Notes: a model not told the origin generated them from the sequence alone. A stretch of DNA of 64,000 nucleotides from Phymorhynchus buccinoides (GCA_017654935.2 CM065695.1:24225554-24289553); one strand, 5' to 3'. Numbered from the stretch's first letter, positions 33,363-44,867 are shown. Numbers and translations: made by a program.

Positions 33363-33800
33363 ATGAATGTGCGTGCGCTGGTGTGCGCATTGCCTTTGTA
33401 AATTTAATATATTGTTTGGTTATATATTATTATGCCACTATTTCAATGCATTTCATGAGGATGTTTCGATCGCCTACCATGTGGGGGTCATACTGACATC
33501 AGTGTAACTGATATGTAAAAGGTTTGATTGTAGTGATGTGTGATATGACAATTTGGTATGTCGTGGTTTAGTTGGATGGGGTGTGACTGGATATTGATCT
33601 ATATTTTCTGTTTTTTCGTTTGTTTGTTTTTGTATGTTGTTGTTGTCGTCAAAGGTTTGTTTGTCCATTTATTGTTTGTTCTATTTTACTTTTTCTTTTT
33701 TCATTGTTTATATATTTTTGTTTTTTGTTTTTGTTTTTCCATGTACCCCCAAGGGGCTTTTTTGGAAATAAAAACCTTGAACCTTGAACCTACTCAGTTT
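33149..33800 (+). mobile_element. 3' UTR and tail of the LINE
   Basis: Contains a (GA)n tract at 33310-33361, then T-rich DNA. It ends in 'ccatgtacccccaaggggct' (a CCCC-AA-GGGG hairpin), 'ggaaataaaaa' and the tandem tail CCTTGAACCTTGAACC at 33774-33791. The hairpin-AATAAA-tail order is repeated in the fragment at 25.3 kb. Confidence 0.7.
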
Positions 33801-33965
33801 TTCTTTCCTATTTTGCTATGCTACCTTCTTGTCGTCGCCACACTGAAGACGGGCTTATGGCCAGAAATGTTTGTTTTGTTTCCAATAAAAGGGACCTCAA
33901 TCTACCAGCCTCGAATTGAGTGTTTTTTGTGCCTTAACTGGCCCCAGTGGTCATTTATATTCTCA
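33801..33965 (+). repeat. Possible Penelope-like 3' end
   Basis: 'cacactgaagacgggcttat', 'ggccagaaatg', then 'ccaataaaagggacctc' resemble the CTGAAGA...GGCC.AAA-CG plus AATAAA ends of Penelope-like elements and related repeats. It lies between the LINE tail and the right half of the interrupted MITE. Assignment tentative. Confidence 0.3.
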
Positions 33966-34052
33966 ATTATAATAACAAAATCTGAGTTTTGTGTAAAATT
34001 TGGGGGGTGCGCCTTATAATCAGGTACGCCTTGTAGTCCCTAAAATACAATA
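33966..34052 (-). mobile_element. Right half of the interrupted MITE
   Basis: 'tataataacaaaatctgagt' to 'gcgccttataatcagg' and 'cgccttgtagtccctaaaat' completes the element begun at 26572. The junctions share ctataacaacaa (26667-26679) and attataataacaa (33966-33978), a probable target-site duplication. Confidence 0.75.
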
Positions 34053-34289
34053 CACAAAACTTAAGGCTATATCCACATTTATGACCATAATGGAGATAGT
34101 GACAGCAAAGAATAAGAAAGGCTGATTTAGATTCTCTTCTCAAGACAGCTGAAAACAGTCAATCCCTTTCATAAATTGTCATTTTATTTTTGCAAATGGA
34201 GTTAGTATCACTGTATAGTCCGTAAAATAGGGTGTATATAACAACCTTCATGAATAAACATTACACTTTCTGCATGCTGATCAATCATG

Positions 34290-34465
34290 CAAATTCCATA
34301 TTTCTGGGACTGTAAGGCACACCTCATTATAAAGCCACCCCCAAATGTTACACAACATTCAGATTTTGTTACTATAGTTTCTTGCTATATTATTAGTCAT
34401 ATTATAAAGTGCAGGGATTTTAGTCTCAAAAGTGTCGCCTTAATGTCCAGAAAATACAGTACTTC
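34290..34465 (+). mobile_element. MITE, GGCGC/ATAAGG family, diverged copy
   Basis: 'gggactgtaaggcacacctc' to 'gtccagaaaatacagta', same block order as 58425-58600. Confidence 0.65.
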
Positions 34466-35440
34466 AACGTAGTATGCACGATCAAAATAATAATAATGTA
34501 GTAGAAATGATTTTCATTAAAGAAACATGACTTAACTTTTTTAAAATTTATAATACAGGTACAGGTGAGACTGCCATTTAATTTTTTAGAAGAGAACAGA
34601 AGTACCGGTAACTGTTATCCCCAAACAATGCCATTCTTTGATGTTTATGCCCCTCATCCATTTGTACACAATACTTATTTAGTTATTAGCAAACAGTACA
34701 ACCTGTAATATAAAAAAAGTTCTAGAACATATCAAGTATTTTGTGCACATACACTAAAGCTATAAAGCAAAACAATTACATAAATGAATAAATGAATAAA
34801 ACAAATAAATAAGCAAATTTATTTCAATAATACAGCATTACTGGAAGATAATCTTCAAACAATGAAAGCAGTTTCTCACTACAGTGTATTTAGTGAAATA
34901 GTATTCCAAGCAACAACAAAAAAGTATATTTCTTCCACACAAAAAAAAGCTCCATTGTTGGAAGAAAACCTTTCTTTAAACACTTGCAGCAGGTCTTTTT
35001 GCATATATTAAGTTAAATGGAAGTCCCCATGTCTAATTTAGCCACAACCTATTTGTGTATTTAATTAATTACGAATCGACAGCTTGTTATTCAACAGTAC
35101 CATGAAACAGTGCATAGTGTAGTTCTTTTTTATAAATCACCCCACAAAAAATAAAAGAAACGCTACCATTTTCGCCAACCAGGTGGATCTTGATACATAC
35201 ATTTGTACTCGTTGTAAAACAATGAAAGGAAAAAAAGACTATGAAGCCATGCTGTAGCACAGTTAAAACAATTAACATAAACAAACGTGAAATAATTATT
35301 GAATTAAAAAAAAAAAAAAGCAAATGCTCAATACATCAGTGCATATAAAGAATAAATAGCTCAGTCATCTTCTTCAAGCTTGACTCGCACGACCAATTAA
35401 TTAGTTATTGTTGCAAAGAAGGGTGCTAGGAAATGAGACA
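34466..35440. other. AT-rich DNA, nothing recognised
   Basis: A/T-rich DNA with AATAAA-like strings and no convincing coding or repeat signal. Confidence 0.5.
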
Positions 35441-35444
35441 TTGA

Positions 35445-35600
35445 ACTGAAGTGAACTTTGAGCCTTAGGGCAGTCAGTCGTTTCCGACCATGATTGCCAG
35501 ATAGCAGAGGGGGCGGATACTATTCTGGCGGGCTGGGCAAGAATTTGTTTATAACGGAGATGCCTTGCCCAGGGCATGTGTATATTACACACGGAAACCC
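35445..35600 (+). repeat. Interspersed repeat fragment
   Basis: 'tttccgaccatgattgccag', 'atagcagagggggcggatac', 'tattctggcg' recur at 11945-12010 in a diverged copy (tccgaccacgacttaccgatag). Confidence 0.45.
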
Positions 35601-35621
35601 TTGTCCGCAAATAAGTAAAAG

Positions 35622-35695
35622 AAAGTAAGAAATAAGCGGACGGGATATGCACATGGCTTTCTGCGTGTGCTTATCCCATCCGTTTATTTCTTATT
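35622..35695. repeat. Inverted repeat (hairpin), 24-26-bp arms
   Basis: 'agaaataagcggacgggat' faces 'atcccatccgtttatttct' across an ~18-bp loop, with two mismatches. Confidence 0.75.
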
Positions 35696-35824
35696 TAATT
35701 TATGTGCAGATATGCACATTAGTTTCCGGATGTAATGTACACAAACCCCTATTAGGGAGGAGACATGTCAAATATTGTCTGCATGTGAACTTCTGTGCGT
35801 GATGCAAAAAAACAAAAACAAACA

Positions 35825-36030
35825 CTGCCTTTTTCTTTTCTCAAATATTCTTCTGCCTTATTGGTCCTTTCTTTCTTAAATATCCTTTAAATTGTCTTCT
35901 CCTTTGGGCTCCTCCAAAAAATTGGAATGTTGCTGGCTGAAGGCAGCAAGGAGACAAGAAAACTGAAAATTGGATACAAATAGTACACTGTGCTTCCAAC
36001 ACTCAAGCTACATGGTCTGGGAACACAAAG
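35825..36030 (+). repeat. GAA-tailed SINE-like repeat, 3' part
   Basis: 'ttctgccttattggtccttt', 'ggctcctccaaaaaattgga', 'gctggctgaaggcagc', 'gagacaagaaaactgaaaa', 'tggtctgggaacacaaagga' match the family at 54465. Confidence 0.55.
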
Positions 36031-36445
36031 GAAGCCCCAAACTACTAAACGCTCCCTGTTTTTGCTTGTTTCCTACACAGGAAAGGAACCCAACTTCCCA
36101 AGAAGAGATACAAATCATTATGAACCTTATGCACAAACTTGAGCAAACTAATGCACACTTCTGATGCAGACAATTTCTCTTTTATTGCTTAAAAATGTGG
36201 GGGGACAAAAACTTTTGGAAGTGCAAAAAGGGGTGAAGAAACTTAACAAAATTCATGATACAAAACATCAAAATAAATTATTTTAAAAAAACAATACTTT
36301 CTTGAGCCACGAGTGGTATGCATAAAAACAACAACACAGCATTTAGCATCTTCAAGTTTTCTTAAACGAAAACAAAATAAAATGATCCATAGGATCCACA
36401 ACGGTAAGATCAGTAACAATACAAATGTTTGTTTTTATAAAAATC

Positions 36446-36838
36446 TAGGTAAAGGTAAAGATGTGCCACCCCCCCTGCATTTCTCGGTTAATTGTATTTT
36501 TCCGTTTTTGCCTTTCTTACCATACATAAAGCTGTATTTTAGGAACATTTTCAGCTAATTCTCTTTTTGGAATACTAACCCTAACCCTAGCCTTAAACCT
36601 ACCCCTACCTCCCAATATGTACTGCAGTACACCGCGATTTGTCACAGTTGTGGTTCGTTGCGTTTTTCCGTCTTATAGGGTGGGGGGTAGGGCTAGGGCT
36701 AGGGTTAGTATTCCAAAAACGTTATTAGCTAAAAAGGTTAATAAAATACATCTTTATGTATGGTAAGAAAGGCAAAAACGGAAAAATACAATTAACCGAG
36801 AAATGTAGGGGGTGGGGCACATCTTGACCTTTACCAAA
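36446..36838. mobile_element. Foldback element with telomere-like motifs, copy 1
   Basis: About 393 bp. The left arm 'ggtaaagatgtgccacccc ... cggttaattgtatttttccg ... taccatacataaagctgtat' is matched in inverse by the right arm ending 'gggcacatcttgacctt'. Inside the arms lie 'ctaaccctaaccctagcc' and, inverted, 'agggctagggctagggttag'. The centre is the palindrome gtactgcagtac. Copy 2 is at 42134. No coding capacity. Confidence 0.85.
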
Positions 36839-37150
36839 ATCTATATACATTTACAATTGAAATATCCAGTAAAATGCATATCATTTACATGTTCACAAAT
36901 TAAGATATTAAAAATTCATACACAATCCTAGGCATAGGTTGGATCCAATTTTCAACTACATGCACCGATTTGTTGTTAATCTATTCATTCGCATGATCAT
37001 TATGTACAATGAGATCAGACATCGTTATCACATCCAAAGAGAAGGAAAGCAAGCATGCTGAATAAAGTTCACCCTAAAGAGCTAAAATCCAAAAGTAAGA
37101 AGATGACATAAACACAATACACTTTACCCAGAAGATAAAAATAGTGAGGA

Positions 37151-37617
37151 TTAACTCTCTCTTTACTATCGTACGCTATAGCGTACCTGATGTACACAAG
37201 CGTTCCATACTAGGCGGGTTTGCATCATTACATACAAAATATTTAAAAAATAATGCTTAACCGCACAGTTTTGAAAATTTGCGGTATTGTTTATAATAAT
37301 AATAAAAGCTAGCATACGTTATAATTCCAAAGTAAAATTTTTTATTATTAGCAGATTTTTAAAAAAGCATGACAAAGAAGACGAAGAGAGGGGTAGTGAT
37401 TCGTTTTCATTCATTGCGGTACTAAAAATAGACGGAAAGTGATTTCATTGGTTGAAAACTATTAAGGGACCGTAGAGGAACACTTCTATACCAGTTTGGG
37501 TTGCCAGGCTTCGCGGGGTTGTGAATTGTGAATGGTTTAAACGCTGTGTACGCTATAGCGTACGACAGTATTGAACGGTTGTAAAGGGAAGCAATCGGCC
37601 AGTAAAGAATGAGTTAA
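37151..37617. mobile_element. TTAA-bounded MITE with 18-bp palindromes
   Basis: Ends TTAACTCTCTCTTTACT and AGTAAAGAATGAGTTAA. Near each end sits CGTACGCTATAGCGTACG or a one-base variant (37170-37187 and 37548-37565), itself a perfect palindrome. Related to 4392 and 53665 by the 'aagggaagcaa..ggccag' right-end motif. Confidence 0.75.
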
Positions 37618-39165
37618 AAAACAAACAAAATCATTCATAATAATATTGACATTGGATTAAATTTTTTTTTTAACAATTGTATTGAATTTCAGATGCAGTC
37701 ACTTTTAAGCTACAACTCAAAATGAAAGTCTGAATTTTTACATGCCTGTGGCTGACCACACATTTCATAGAATTATCTCCAGAAATATAAATTGAAATCC
37801 AGACATTCTAATCAGCTTTCAACCAGCAGTCTATCCGGCAGGTTTCTGCTCTGGCATGTTCCCTTGCAGCAGTTCAGCACTGAAAAAAATATATTCTAAA
37901 GGTTCAGTGTTTCAGCTTGGAATCATTAGTTGAGGCATGTCGATAATTGATATGCCGAGAATGGAAAGGAAAAGGTGCAAACCAACGTACAGTAAACGAG
38001 AGAATGGAAAAAAAAGAGAAGGACATATAACCAATGTAACAGCAGTTGAGACAGCTTACAATTCACAAGTGGCCCCTCATTCTTTACAGTAATTCTTGAT
38101 GAATAATATATAAAAGTTTCAAATTTTGGTCTTTAACACAGTCTCTCTCTCTCTCTCTCTCTCTGCCTTGCTGGTTAGCTCACAATAGTTGTAGGAACGG
38201 AGACAGAAAAAGAGGGATTCTGAATGCAAAAGTACATTAGCATTGTTGCATTTACTGTGAAAACAAAGTCTGGGAATCATATTAACCTCTACAGTGCTGA
38301 CGACGTGTATATATATATATATACCGATCTTCAAGTAGTGCTTAGAGGCCTGGAAGTGTGTGATATAAAACAATGTCTTGACATATCATTTGCGTATATT
38401 AACCCATAGGCTTAGTGTAAACGCGTGTAAGAATACACCGTTGCTATTAGAAACTTGACGTCACAGTTATTTATCTTGACATATCATTATCATTATCGCA
38501 CATCAAGGTACACTCGCATGCGACTATCTGCAGTACTCAAGCCATATTTTCTTTATTTGCATCAAGTGATGTTTAGTAAAACAAAAAGCCCAAACATACT
38601 CCTAACCCTATGCCTTAACCCGATAAATGCAAAAATTTGTTTCTGATGAACATTTTACATTAAAAAAATAATTGTGAATAGTAACTTTTAGTGAAATTGC
38701 AAATGATAAAAATAGCGGCTGGCAACCTATGCTCAAGTTAGTGTCACTGCAAATAGCGCCTTCTGAGCAGGACACCAAAAAACGTCATCTTAGTGAACTT
38801 ACGCAATCACTGAAATTACGTCATCATTGAAAGTTCGTCATTGGGGAAATGACAATACTATGGCCTGTGATTGCAGTGTAAAACGGATATGTCATTGTAA
38901 AGGCTATTTTTTATACAGCAAATTCTAGTAGGTTCATGTTTCAATTAATAATCAGTTTCCTTTCATAATGTATCAATGTGCAAGATCAAAATAGCTCACG
39001 ACTTTCTAACTTGGAGAACTATATTATTTGTGGATGAGTGGGATTTTCTTGCTACGGTGAAGTGGTTAGTATTATTTTAGATCTGCATGCATGGCCGTCT
39101 CGCTTCTTCGTTGCGTGTTTGATTATCACCTGAAATAGGTAAAATATCGGTATATATCCGTTATT

Positions 39166-39307
39166 AGGATTTGCGAGTGTGATATTGCTTTTATCCTATC
39201 TCTCGTGGCTTGCTGTTTATCACCCTCAGTCTCCGACCTCGTGTGATAAACAGCAAACCACTTGAGATAGGATAAAAGCAATATCACACTCGCAAATCCC
39301 AATAACT
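39166..39307. repeat. Long palindrome, ~60-bp arms
   Basis: 'tattaggatttgcgagtgtg' and 'atattgcttttatcctatct' face 'agataggataaaagcaatat' and 'cacactcgcaaatcccaata' around a ~20-bp centre (ccctcagtctccgacct). Arms match almost perfectly, giving a stable cruciform or hairpin. Confidence 0.9.
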
Positions 39308-40007
39308 GATAATATACACCCTCTATAATGCTTCAGTACTTCACTACTTGCCACTGACATACATATACGTTGGTGCTAAGTAGCGATTTTGCCGCATTAA
39401 AAAATAACGTAGCAAACCAACGGCGCATGCGCAGCTGATAGGAGGCACTGAAGTTGTTAACAAGATAAACAACAACTAACCATTAGACATTCAAGGGCCC
39501 GACTCATAGTCTAACAAAAATATCTTCCGTGAAAACATCTCTGGCTCAATCTCTGTATTGCCAGCATTGATGAATCAAGCCAGACCGCAGGACAAGATAT
39601 AGACAAGGTTGAAAAAGACAAGCAGTAGCTTGTCAAAAATTACCAAAGGTATTTTTATTTTATTTTTTGTTTCTTTTCTTTATTTAAATGACTGTGAGCA
39701 AGAACACAAGAAAATAAGATATAGAGAATCCTGAAGTATACCAGTCACACCAATGAAGCATTCATTGCCAGGAGGAGGAAAAGTCCCATGAAGTTCAACA
39801 ATCATGCACTGCAAAATTGTCTACATTTGCAATGAATATTTCAGAAACTGCAGTGAATTGCCTTACTTGAAAACAATGTATATTTTTGTTGGTATGGTAT
39901 AAAGGCAACTGTTGTGATGCCATATCAGATTAGATTATATTCCACTAAAGGCAATGAGATTGGCAAGTATTGTACTAGTATTGTAGGTGAACTTTTCATT
40001 CAAAACA

Positions 40008-40389
40008 TTAACTCATTCGCGTCGCAACGATTTTGAATTATTGAAAAAAAATCACAAATCCCTCCAGCCATACACACAAACAAAACATACATAAACAAAA
40101 GGAGAAATGAAAGAAGATTACGGGTTTTTACTTCAGGTTTAGACAAAGGGAAGTGGTAGATCAGACTTTTTAAATTTATAGATTTTATATAGAAAAACTA
40201 TCTACACCGATTGGTTACCCCACAACAAACCACAAGAGGCAAAATTGTGGCCTAAGGGAGCGAAGCGAGTTTAGAAGTGACCAAGGTATTGTGTGCATAC
40301 AGATTTACTTCCCTTGAAGCAAATGCATCAAATTGACAGTTATCTATTATTTCCGGACATATATGGCCGGAACGACCTGAATGAGTTAA
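40008..40389. mobile_element. TTAA-bounded MITE, TTAACTCATTC ends
   Basis: Left TTAACTCATTCGCGTCGCAACG, right GGCCGGAACGACCTGAATGAGTTAA. The outer 11-12 bp form an inverted repeat; the TTAA target is duplicated. Confidence 0.65.
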
Positions 40390-40636
40390 ACATGAACGCA
40401 TTCACGAGATTCAGCAAAGCTCCTGAACAAAGTAAAAATAAATCTGTCCTGTTCGCAATTATCAAAAAAATAAGCAATGAATTGCGCATACTATTATGTG
40501 AACAGCAAGTCATTTTACATGAGCTACGTGGCAACAATACAAGCCAACATAAACAAAATAATAAAAGGAAGCTCGGTCTCCACAAATTTATAAAGCGCCA
40601 TGAGCTCTCTTGTATTTTTGATTACTAACAATAGCA

Positions 40637-41045
40637 TTACTATCATCTGCACTCTACTGCCAAAAAGCAAATCTGTAGTTTGAGCTCTCTTGTATTATTT
40701 ATTACAAACAATAGCATTACTACCATCAAAGATATTCTAAAAGGGTAAGATGGATTATTTAAAAGCTCGGCGAACCGGGCTGATAAAGAGTTATCGTTAG
40801 TGGGGACAGTACACTATTCACAGTGGAGGCTATCCAAAAACTCGGACTGGAACTTGAACGGAGAATTCAACTGGCCTATCGATGTGTAAAATGTGTCCTG
40901 TTTAAAAGGGACATAACCAGTGTTTCTGTTCTCACTACTCATATAGGGAAAAGAGACCGGATGCTTATCTTCCCCTATGCAGTCTTTGCTACCATCTGCA
41001 TTCTGCTGCCGACAAGCAAAGCTGTAGTTACTCTTATTTAACCCT
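40637..41045 (+). repeat. Interspersed repeat with short direct repeats
   Basis: The core (40728-40988) matches 8128-8395. It is framed by two ~45-bp direct repeats, 'catctgcactctactgccaa' (40643) and 'catctgcattctgctgccga' (40993). Another partial repeat 'gagctctcttgtattattta' sits at 40681, duplicated from 40602. Confidence 0.6.
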
Positions 41046-41479
41046 TTTTGAAAGTAAAAGCAACTGCGCTCACAAACCAAACTTGTGGACTTTGGAGATG
41101 AAGTTGTGTGAGATCAAGCCAACCAAAACTGAACATAGGCTAGAAAATGGAAACTTAGACAGTGAATGTGGCGAAGAGCCTCGGAATCAGGGAAACAACA
41201 CACACAGTTCACACACAGAGCACAGATTGAAACAGGAACCAAATGAAACAAGTGCAATGCCAAGCAGCTGCAAAGTCCCCTCGCAGCATCGCCGAGCTAC
41301 TCCGAAATCGGAATGAGTCGGCTGTACACATACATAAAAACGCATCAAAACAGCACGTAACTACATAAAAACGCATGAAAACAGCACGTAACTGAATACT
41401 TTTTTTATATATAGCCTTGGGGTTCGGACCTGTGATTTGAGCGCGCGCGCGCGATCATACGCACACGAGCGCACAGAAA

Positions 41480-41815
41480 AATTCATGACAACTTGTGTTA
41501 TAGACCATTTATCAAGAAATGTTATGAAAAAAACCTGCATTGAAATACATGCAAAACTTCGCGAGATTTTAGCGATTGTGTTTCAGGGTTTGAACCCCGT
41601 AACTGGCGCGACCTTGACCTTAATGTAAAACTAAATACATCAGTGGATAGCTTGCATGTTGGCAAACTAGTATACCAAATTTGATGATGATAGACTGAAT
41701 AGTTTTTGAGAAAAACGGACGAATAGCCGGACGGACAGAGGCACACCGGACGGACGGACGGACCAGACAAAAACAATAGTTCCCCGAACCTTCGGCTCGG
41801 GGACTAATGAATGAA
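41480..41815 (+). repeat. Interspersed repeat with GGAC tail
   Basis: Contains 'cagggtttgaaccccgtaac', 'gcgaccttgaccttaatgta', 'ccaaatttgatgatgatag' and a (GGAC)n-like end 'ccggacggacggacgga', then the hairpin 'ccccgaaccttcggctcgggg'. This arrangement is common among invertebrate interspersed repeats; class unknown. Confidence 0.5.
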
Positions 41816-42133
41816 GTGGTGGGCAAAGACAACAGTGATAAGTAAGTGGACAAAGGCAAAAGTGACAAGGTCATTAACAGGATATACTGTTCAAAGAAAG
41901 AAGATGCTGTTTGAATTCCTGAGTTAGACCAACTAAGCCAGCTGGGGCAGGACTACAACAACATTGGGACAGCAGAAAAAAATTGGATAATAATACGATA
42001 AAAGCAAACAATAATGATAAAAGATGGTTTAATGCGATGACAGGTCTGTGACAATTTATCAAAACCTTTTCTTCTATCACACAATCCTGACGGTGTGTTT
42101 GTTTTCCCCTACCTTCTTTTGAATTTTTATTAC

Positions 42134-42527
42134 AGAACTGGGTAAAGGTAAAGATGTGCCACCCCCCATGCATTTCTCGGTTAATTCTATTTTTCCGTTT
42201 TTGCCTTTCTTACCATACATAAAGCTGTATCTTAGGAACATTTTCAGCTAATAACCTTTTTGGAATACTAACCCTAGCCCTAACCCTAACCCTACCCCCC
42301 ACTATGTACTGCAGTACACCGCGATTTGTCACAGTTGTGGTTCGTTGCGTTTTTCCGTCTTAAAGGGTTAGGGTTAGGCTTAGGTCTAGGGTTAGTATTC
42401 CAAAAAGGTTATTAGCTACAAATGTTCCTAAAATACAGCTTTATGTATGGTAAGAAAGGCAATAACGGAAAAATAAAATTAACCGAGATAGGTAGGGGGG
42501 GGGGGGGGGTGGCACATCTTGACCTTT
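42134..42527. mobile_element. Foldback element with telomere-like motifs, copy 2
   Basis: Same architecture as 36446: 'gtaaagatgtgccacccccc', arms with 'taccatacataaagctgta', telomere-like 'ctagccctaaccctaaccct' and 'agggttagggttaggctta', the centre gtactgcagtac, and the inverted end 'ggcacatcttgaccttt'. Over 90% identical to copy 1 by eye, so both moved recently. Confidence 0.85.
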
Positions 42528-42592
42528 GGCCAGAACTGATTATACAGAAGCAAAGCTGATCAAATTACAGGAACAGAACAAAAAATTAACCT

Positions 42593-42834
42593 TTAACCCT
42601 TTCAACGCCAGCCATTTTTCAGCTACAATTGTGCCAAATTTTCATGGGAATAGAAACGATACTGTATGCAAATTCAATGATAGTATAAGTATTTACAACA
42701 GTAGGCCTATCCTTACCTCCCAAAATTAAGAACAAAAGGACTTTGGACAACATATCCGGATTATCTGCATTTGAGTGACATGAGTGTTAAAGCAGCGTGG
42801 TGCCAAGCAGCTACACTGGCGATGAAAGGGTTAA
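42593..42834. mobile_element. TTAA-bounded MITE, family with CCCTTTC ends
   Basis: Third copy: TTAACCCTTTCAACGCCAGCC on the left, CTGGCGATGAAAGGGTTAA on the right. Confidence 0.75.
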
Positions 42835-42944
42835 TGTTTTACTGGACAAGGCACCAGTAAAGGCTTTGGAAAATATTAAAAATAAAGCAGTTTTTAAATA
42901 GATGAGGTAGATAATCAATCATAACCTATTTCAATTGACCATAT

Positions 42945-43248
42945 TTTACAGGCTTTAAGACGATTCTTTTTCCTGACAGAGATCAATGCGCCTTATAGTA
43001 TCACTAAATATTATAAGTTATCTCCCTGTGGACCGCTGGTTTCAGGGTCTGTGACCTAACAAACCAGGATGTGGTTGTGAGTTGGGACTCAGAATATGCG
43101 TCATGGGAGCAGACGCACTATATGGCCCAGATGATGGGACAGGACAAAAAATTACAAGTCATTGTTACAAATTCAAAATATTGATAAAATGTGTCTGTGT
43201 GTGTGTACCCCTTATAATATGAATCTCCTTACAGTCTGTAAAATATGG
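42945..43248 (-). mobile_element. MITE, GGCGC/ATAAGG family, with internal insertion
   Basis: 'accatattttacaggcttta' and 'gatcaatgcgccttatagta' mark one half, and 'taccccttataatatgaatc', 'cttacagtctgtaaaatatg' the other. About 130 bp of unrelated DNA separates them. Confidence 0.55.
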
Positions 43249-43399
43249 TATTTAGTGCTAAGTGATTATTCACTATGTTTGAGCAGTCACAGTTATTTAC
43301 ATCAAATTCACTCTCTCAGGGCTGGGTGGAAAAAAAGCTGTCATTGCTTATCTCATGTTCCCTGGTTAAATAAAATTTCGTATTCGTTTTCGTTTTTTC

Positions 43400-43402
<3 letters not shown>

Positions 43403-43458
<56 letters not shown>

Positions 43459-43484
43459 ATTCTATTTCACACACACACACACAA
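43403..43484. repeat. (CT)n/(CA)n microsatellite
   Basis: (CT)n at 43404-43433 runs directly into (CA)n at 43433-43460, then a second CA patch. Confidence 0.9.
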
Positions 43485-43795
43485 TCTTTCTCTCTTTATT
43501 TTGATTTTATGTACACACACAGTTGTCTGTCTCTGTGTTTCAAACACACACGCATGTCTCTAGCTTTTAGAGACTCAAAATACGGGCGCACACACACACC
43601 ATAGTACAAAGAATTCAATAACATAACAATACATCTGTTTCTGAAGAAAAAACGCAGTGCAGTGAAGTCCAGTAAAGCATATTCCTTAAAAAAAAGAAAC
43701 TGACATGAACAGGAACCAAAGGAAGTTTGTCTCTTTGTCTCTTTTCTCTAATTAAGCAGTTTTCTTGATGTGTTTCATTTTAACTCACTACTGTA

Positions 43796-43997
43796 GCGGT
43801 ACCATAGTCGATGAGGTTTTACCGAGGCGTGGTTACTGCTACACATATCTGTATTAAAAAAATCGGGACTTTACTGATGTGGCACTGCCTCTGGGCACTG
43901 TCCCCAGTAATGTTCCCACCATCTTTGTATTTACCAATGTCCCATATGTGTCTATGACCGAGAGGACGTAAAACATCATTTTTCATTCATTCATTCT
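43796..43997 (+). mobile_element. ~200-bp SINE, third copy
   Basis: Starts 'gcggtaccatagtcgatgag', ends 'gaggacgtaaaacatcattt' plus a (TTCA)n tail 'cattcattcattc'. No clear target duplication was found. Confidence 0.7.
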
Positions 43998-44200
43998 TGA
44001 TGCGTTATTAACATACCTGTACCAAAGTACCATGTATGTCAAAGGTATAAAAAGTCAAAATTAAAAACCAAATTGAGAGAAAAAACAACCCAGCAGATAA
44101 AGAAAACTTTATGCATAAAAAACAAAACAAACAAACACAAACATTGTACAGAAAACAACACCAAAGCGTTTCTGACCTGGCCGTATATATCACATTTGCC

Positions 44201-44354
44201 CATGATAGTTGGGCACAGACAGTATTCACCAAATAAAAATCAGCAATTGATTTAAATCTAAAACATTTACACTGATCCATGATAGTTGGGCACAGACAGT
44301 ATTCACCAAATAAAAATCAGCAATTGATTTAAATCTAAAACAGTTATACTGATC
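44201..44354 (+). repeat. 77-bp tandem duplication
   Basis: 'catgatagttgggcacagac' begins at 44201 and again at 44278. The two copies differ at only two or three positions. Confidence 0.95.
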
Positions 44355-44626
44355 TATATAGCATCAATGAGTTATGAAGAAAGAAAAGAAATCTCTACAT
44401 GTACAAAATCGCTGTTAAGTATCTCCATGATGATTTTAAAAAAATCATAAAGAGTACTCAAATATAAGTGCTGTTATATTCTAATCTATGCAACAACAAT
44501 CATTATTGTAAGCTAGGATAGCAATCTATAATCTATTTCATCAACACATTTCATTGTAGATGTCTCAGATAAAAGCCAATCCCCCCCTCCCCCCCCTTTT
44601 CCCCGCCCCCTGAATGAAACTCTGAT

Positions 44627-44745
44627 TAATGTCCTCCGGCCTGGAACAGGCACATGTGGGACATTACTAGATATAAAGATGATGGAACGATCCTGGAGGT
44701 ACTGCAATACCAGGAAAGTCCCAAATTTTTAATCGATAAAGATTA
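44627..44745 (-). repeat. SINE fragment
   Basis: 'gtcctccggcctggaacagg', 'cacatgtgggacatta' and 'ggaaagtcccaaatttttaa' correspond to the 3' half of the ~200-bp SINE. Confidence 0.6.
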
Positions 44746-44867
44746 TGTCAGTGCTAACTAATAGTTAGTTAGTACTTTTGCCTTTTATTCTCTTCCCATT
44801 CCAATTATTTATTTCAGCAGTAATATTCAATGAGCAGTTTTCACTTCAGAGTGTTTTCTTCATTCAT

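Noticed and set aside
36560..36715. True telomere or telomere fusion
   Set aside because: Only a few degenerate CCCTAA units, placed symmetrically inside a foldback element present twice.
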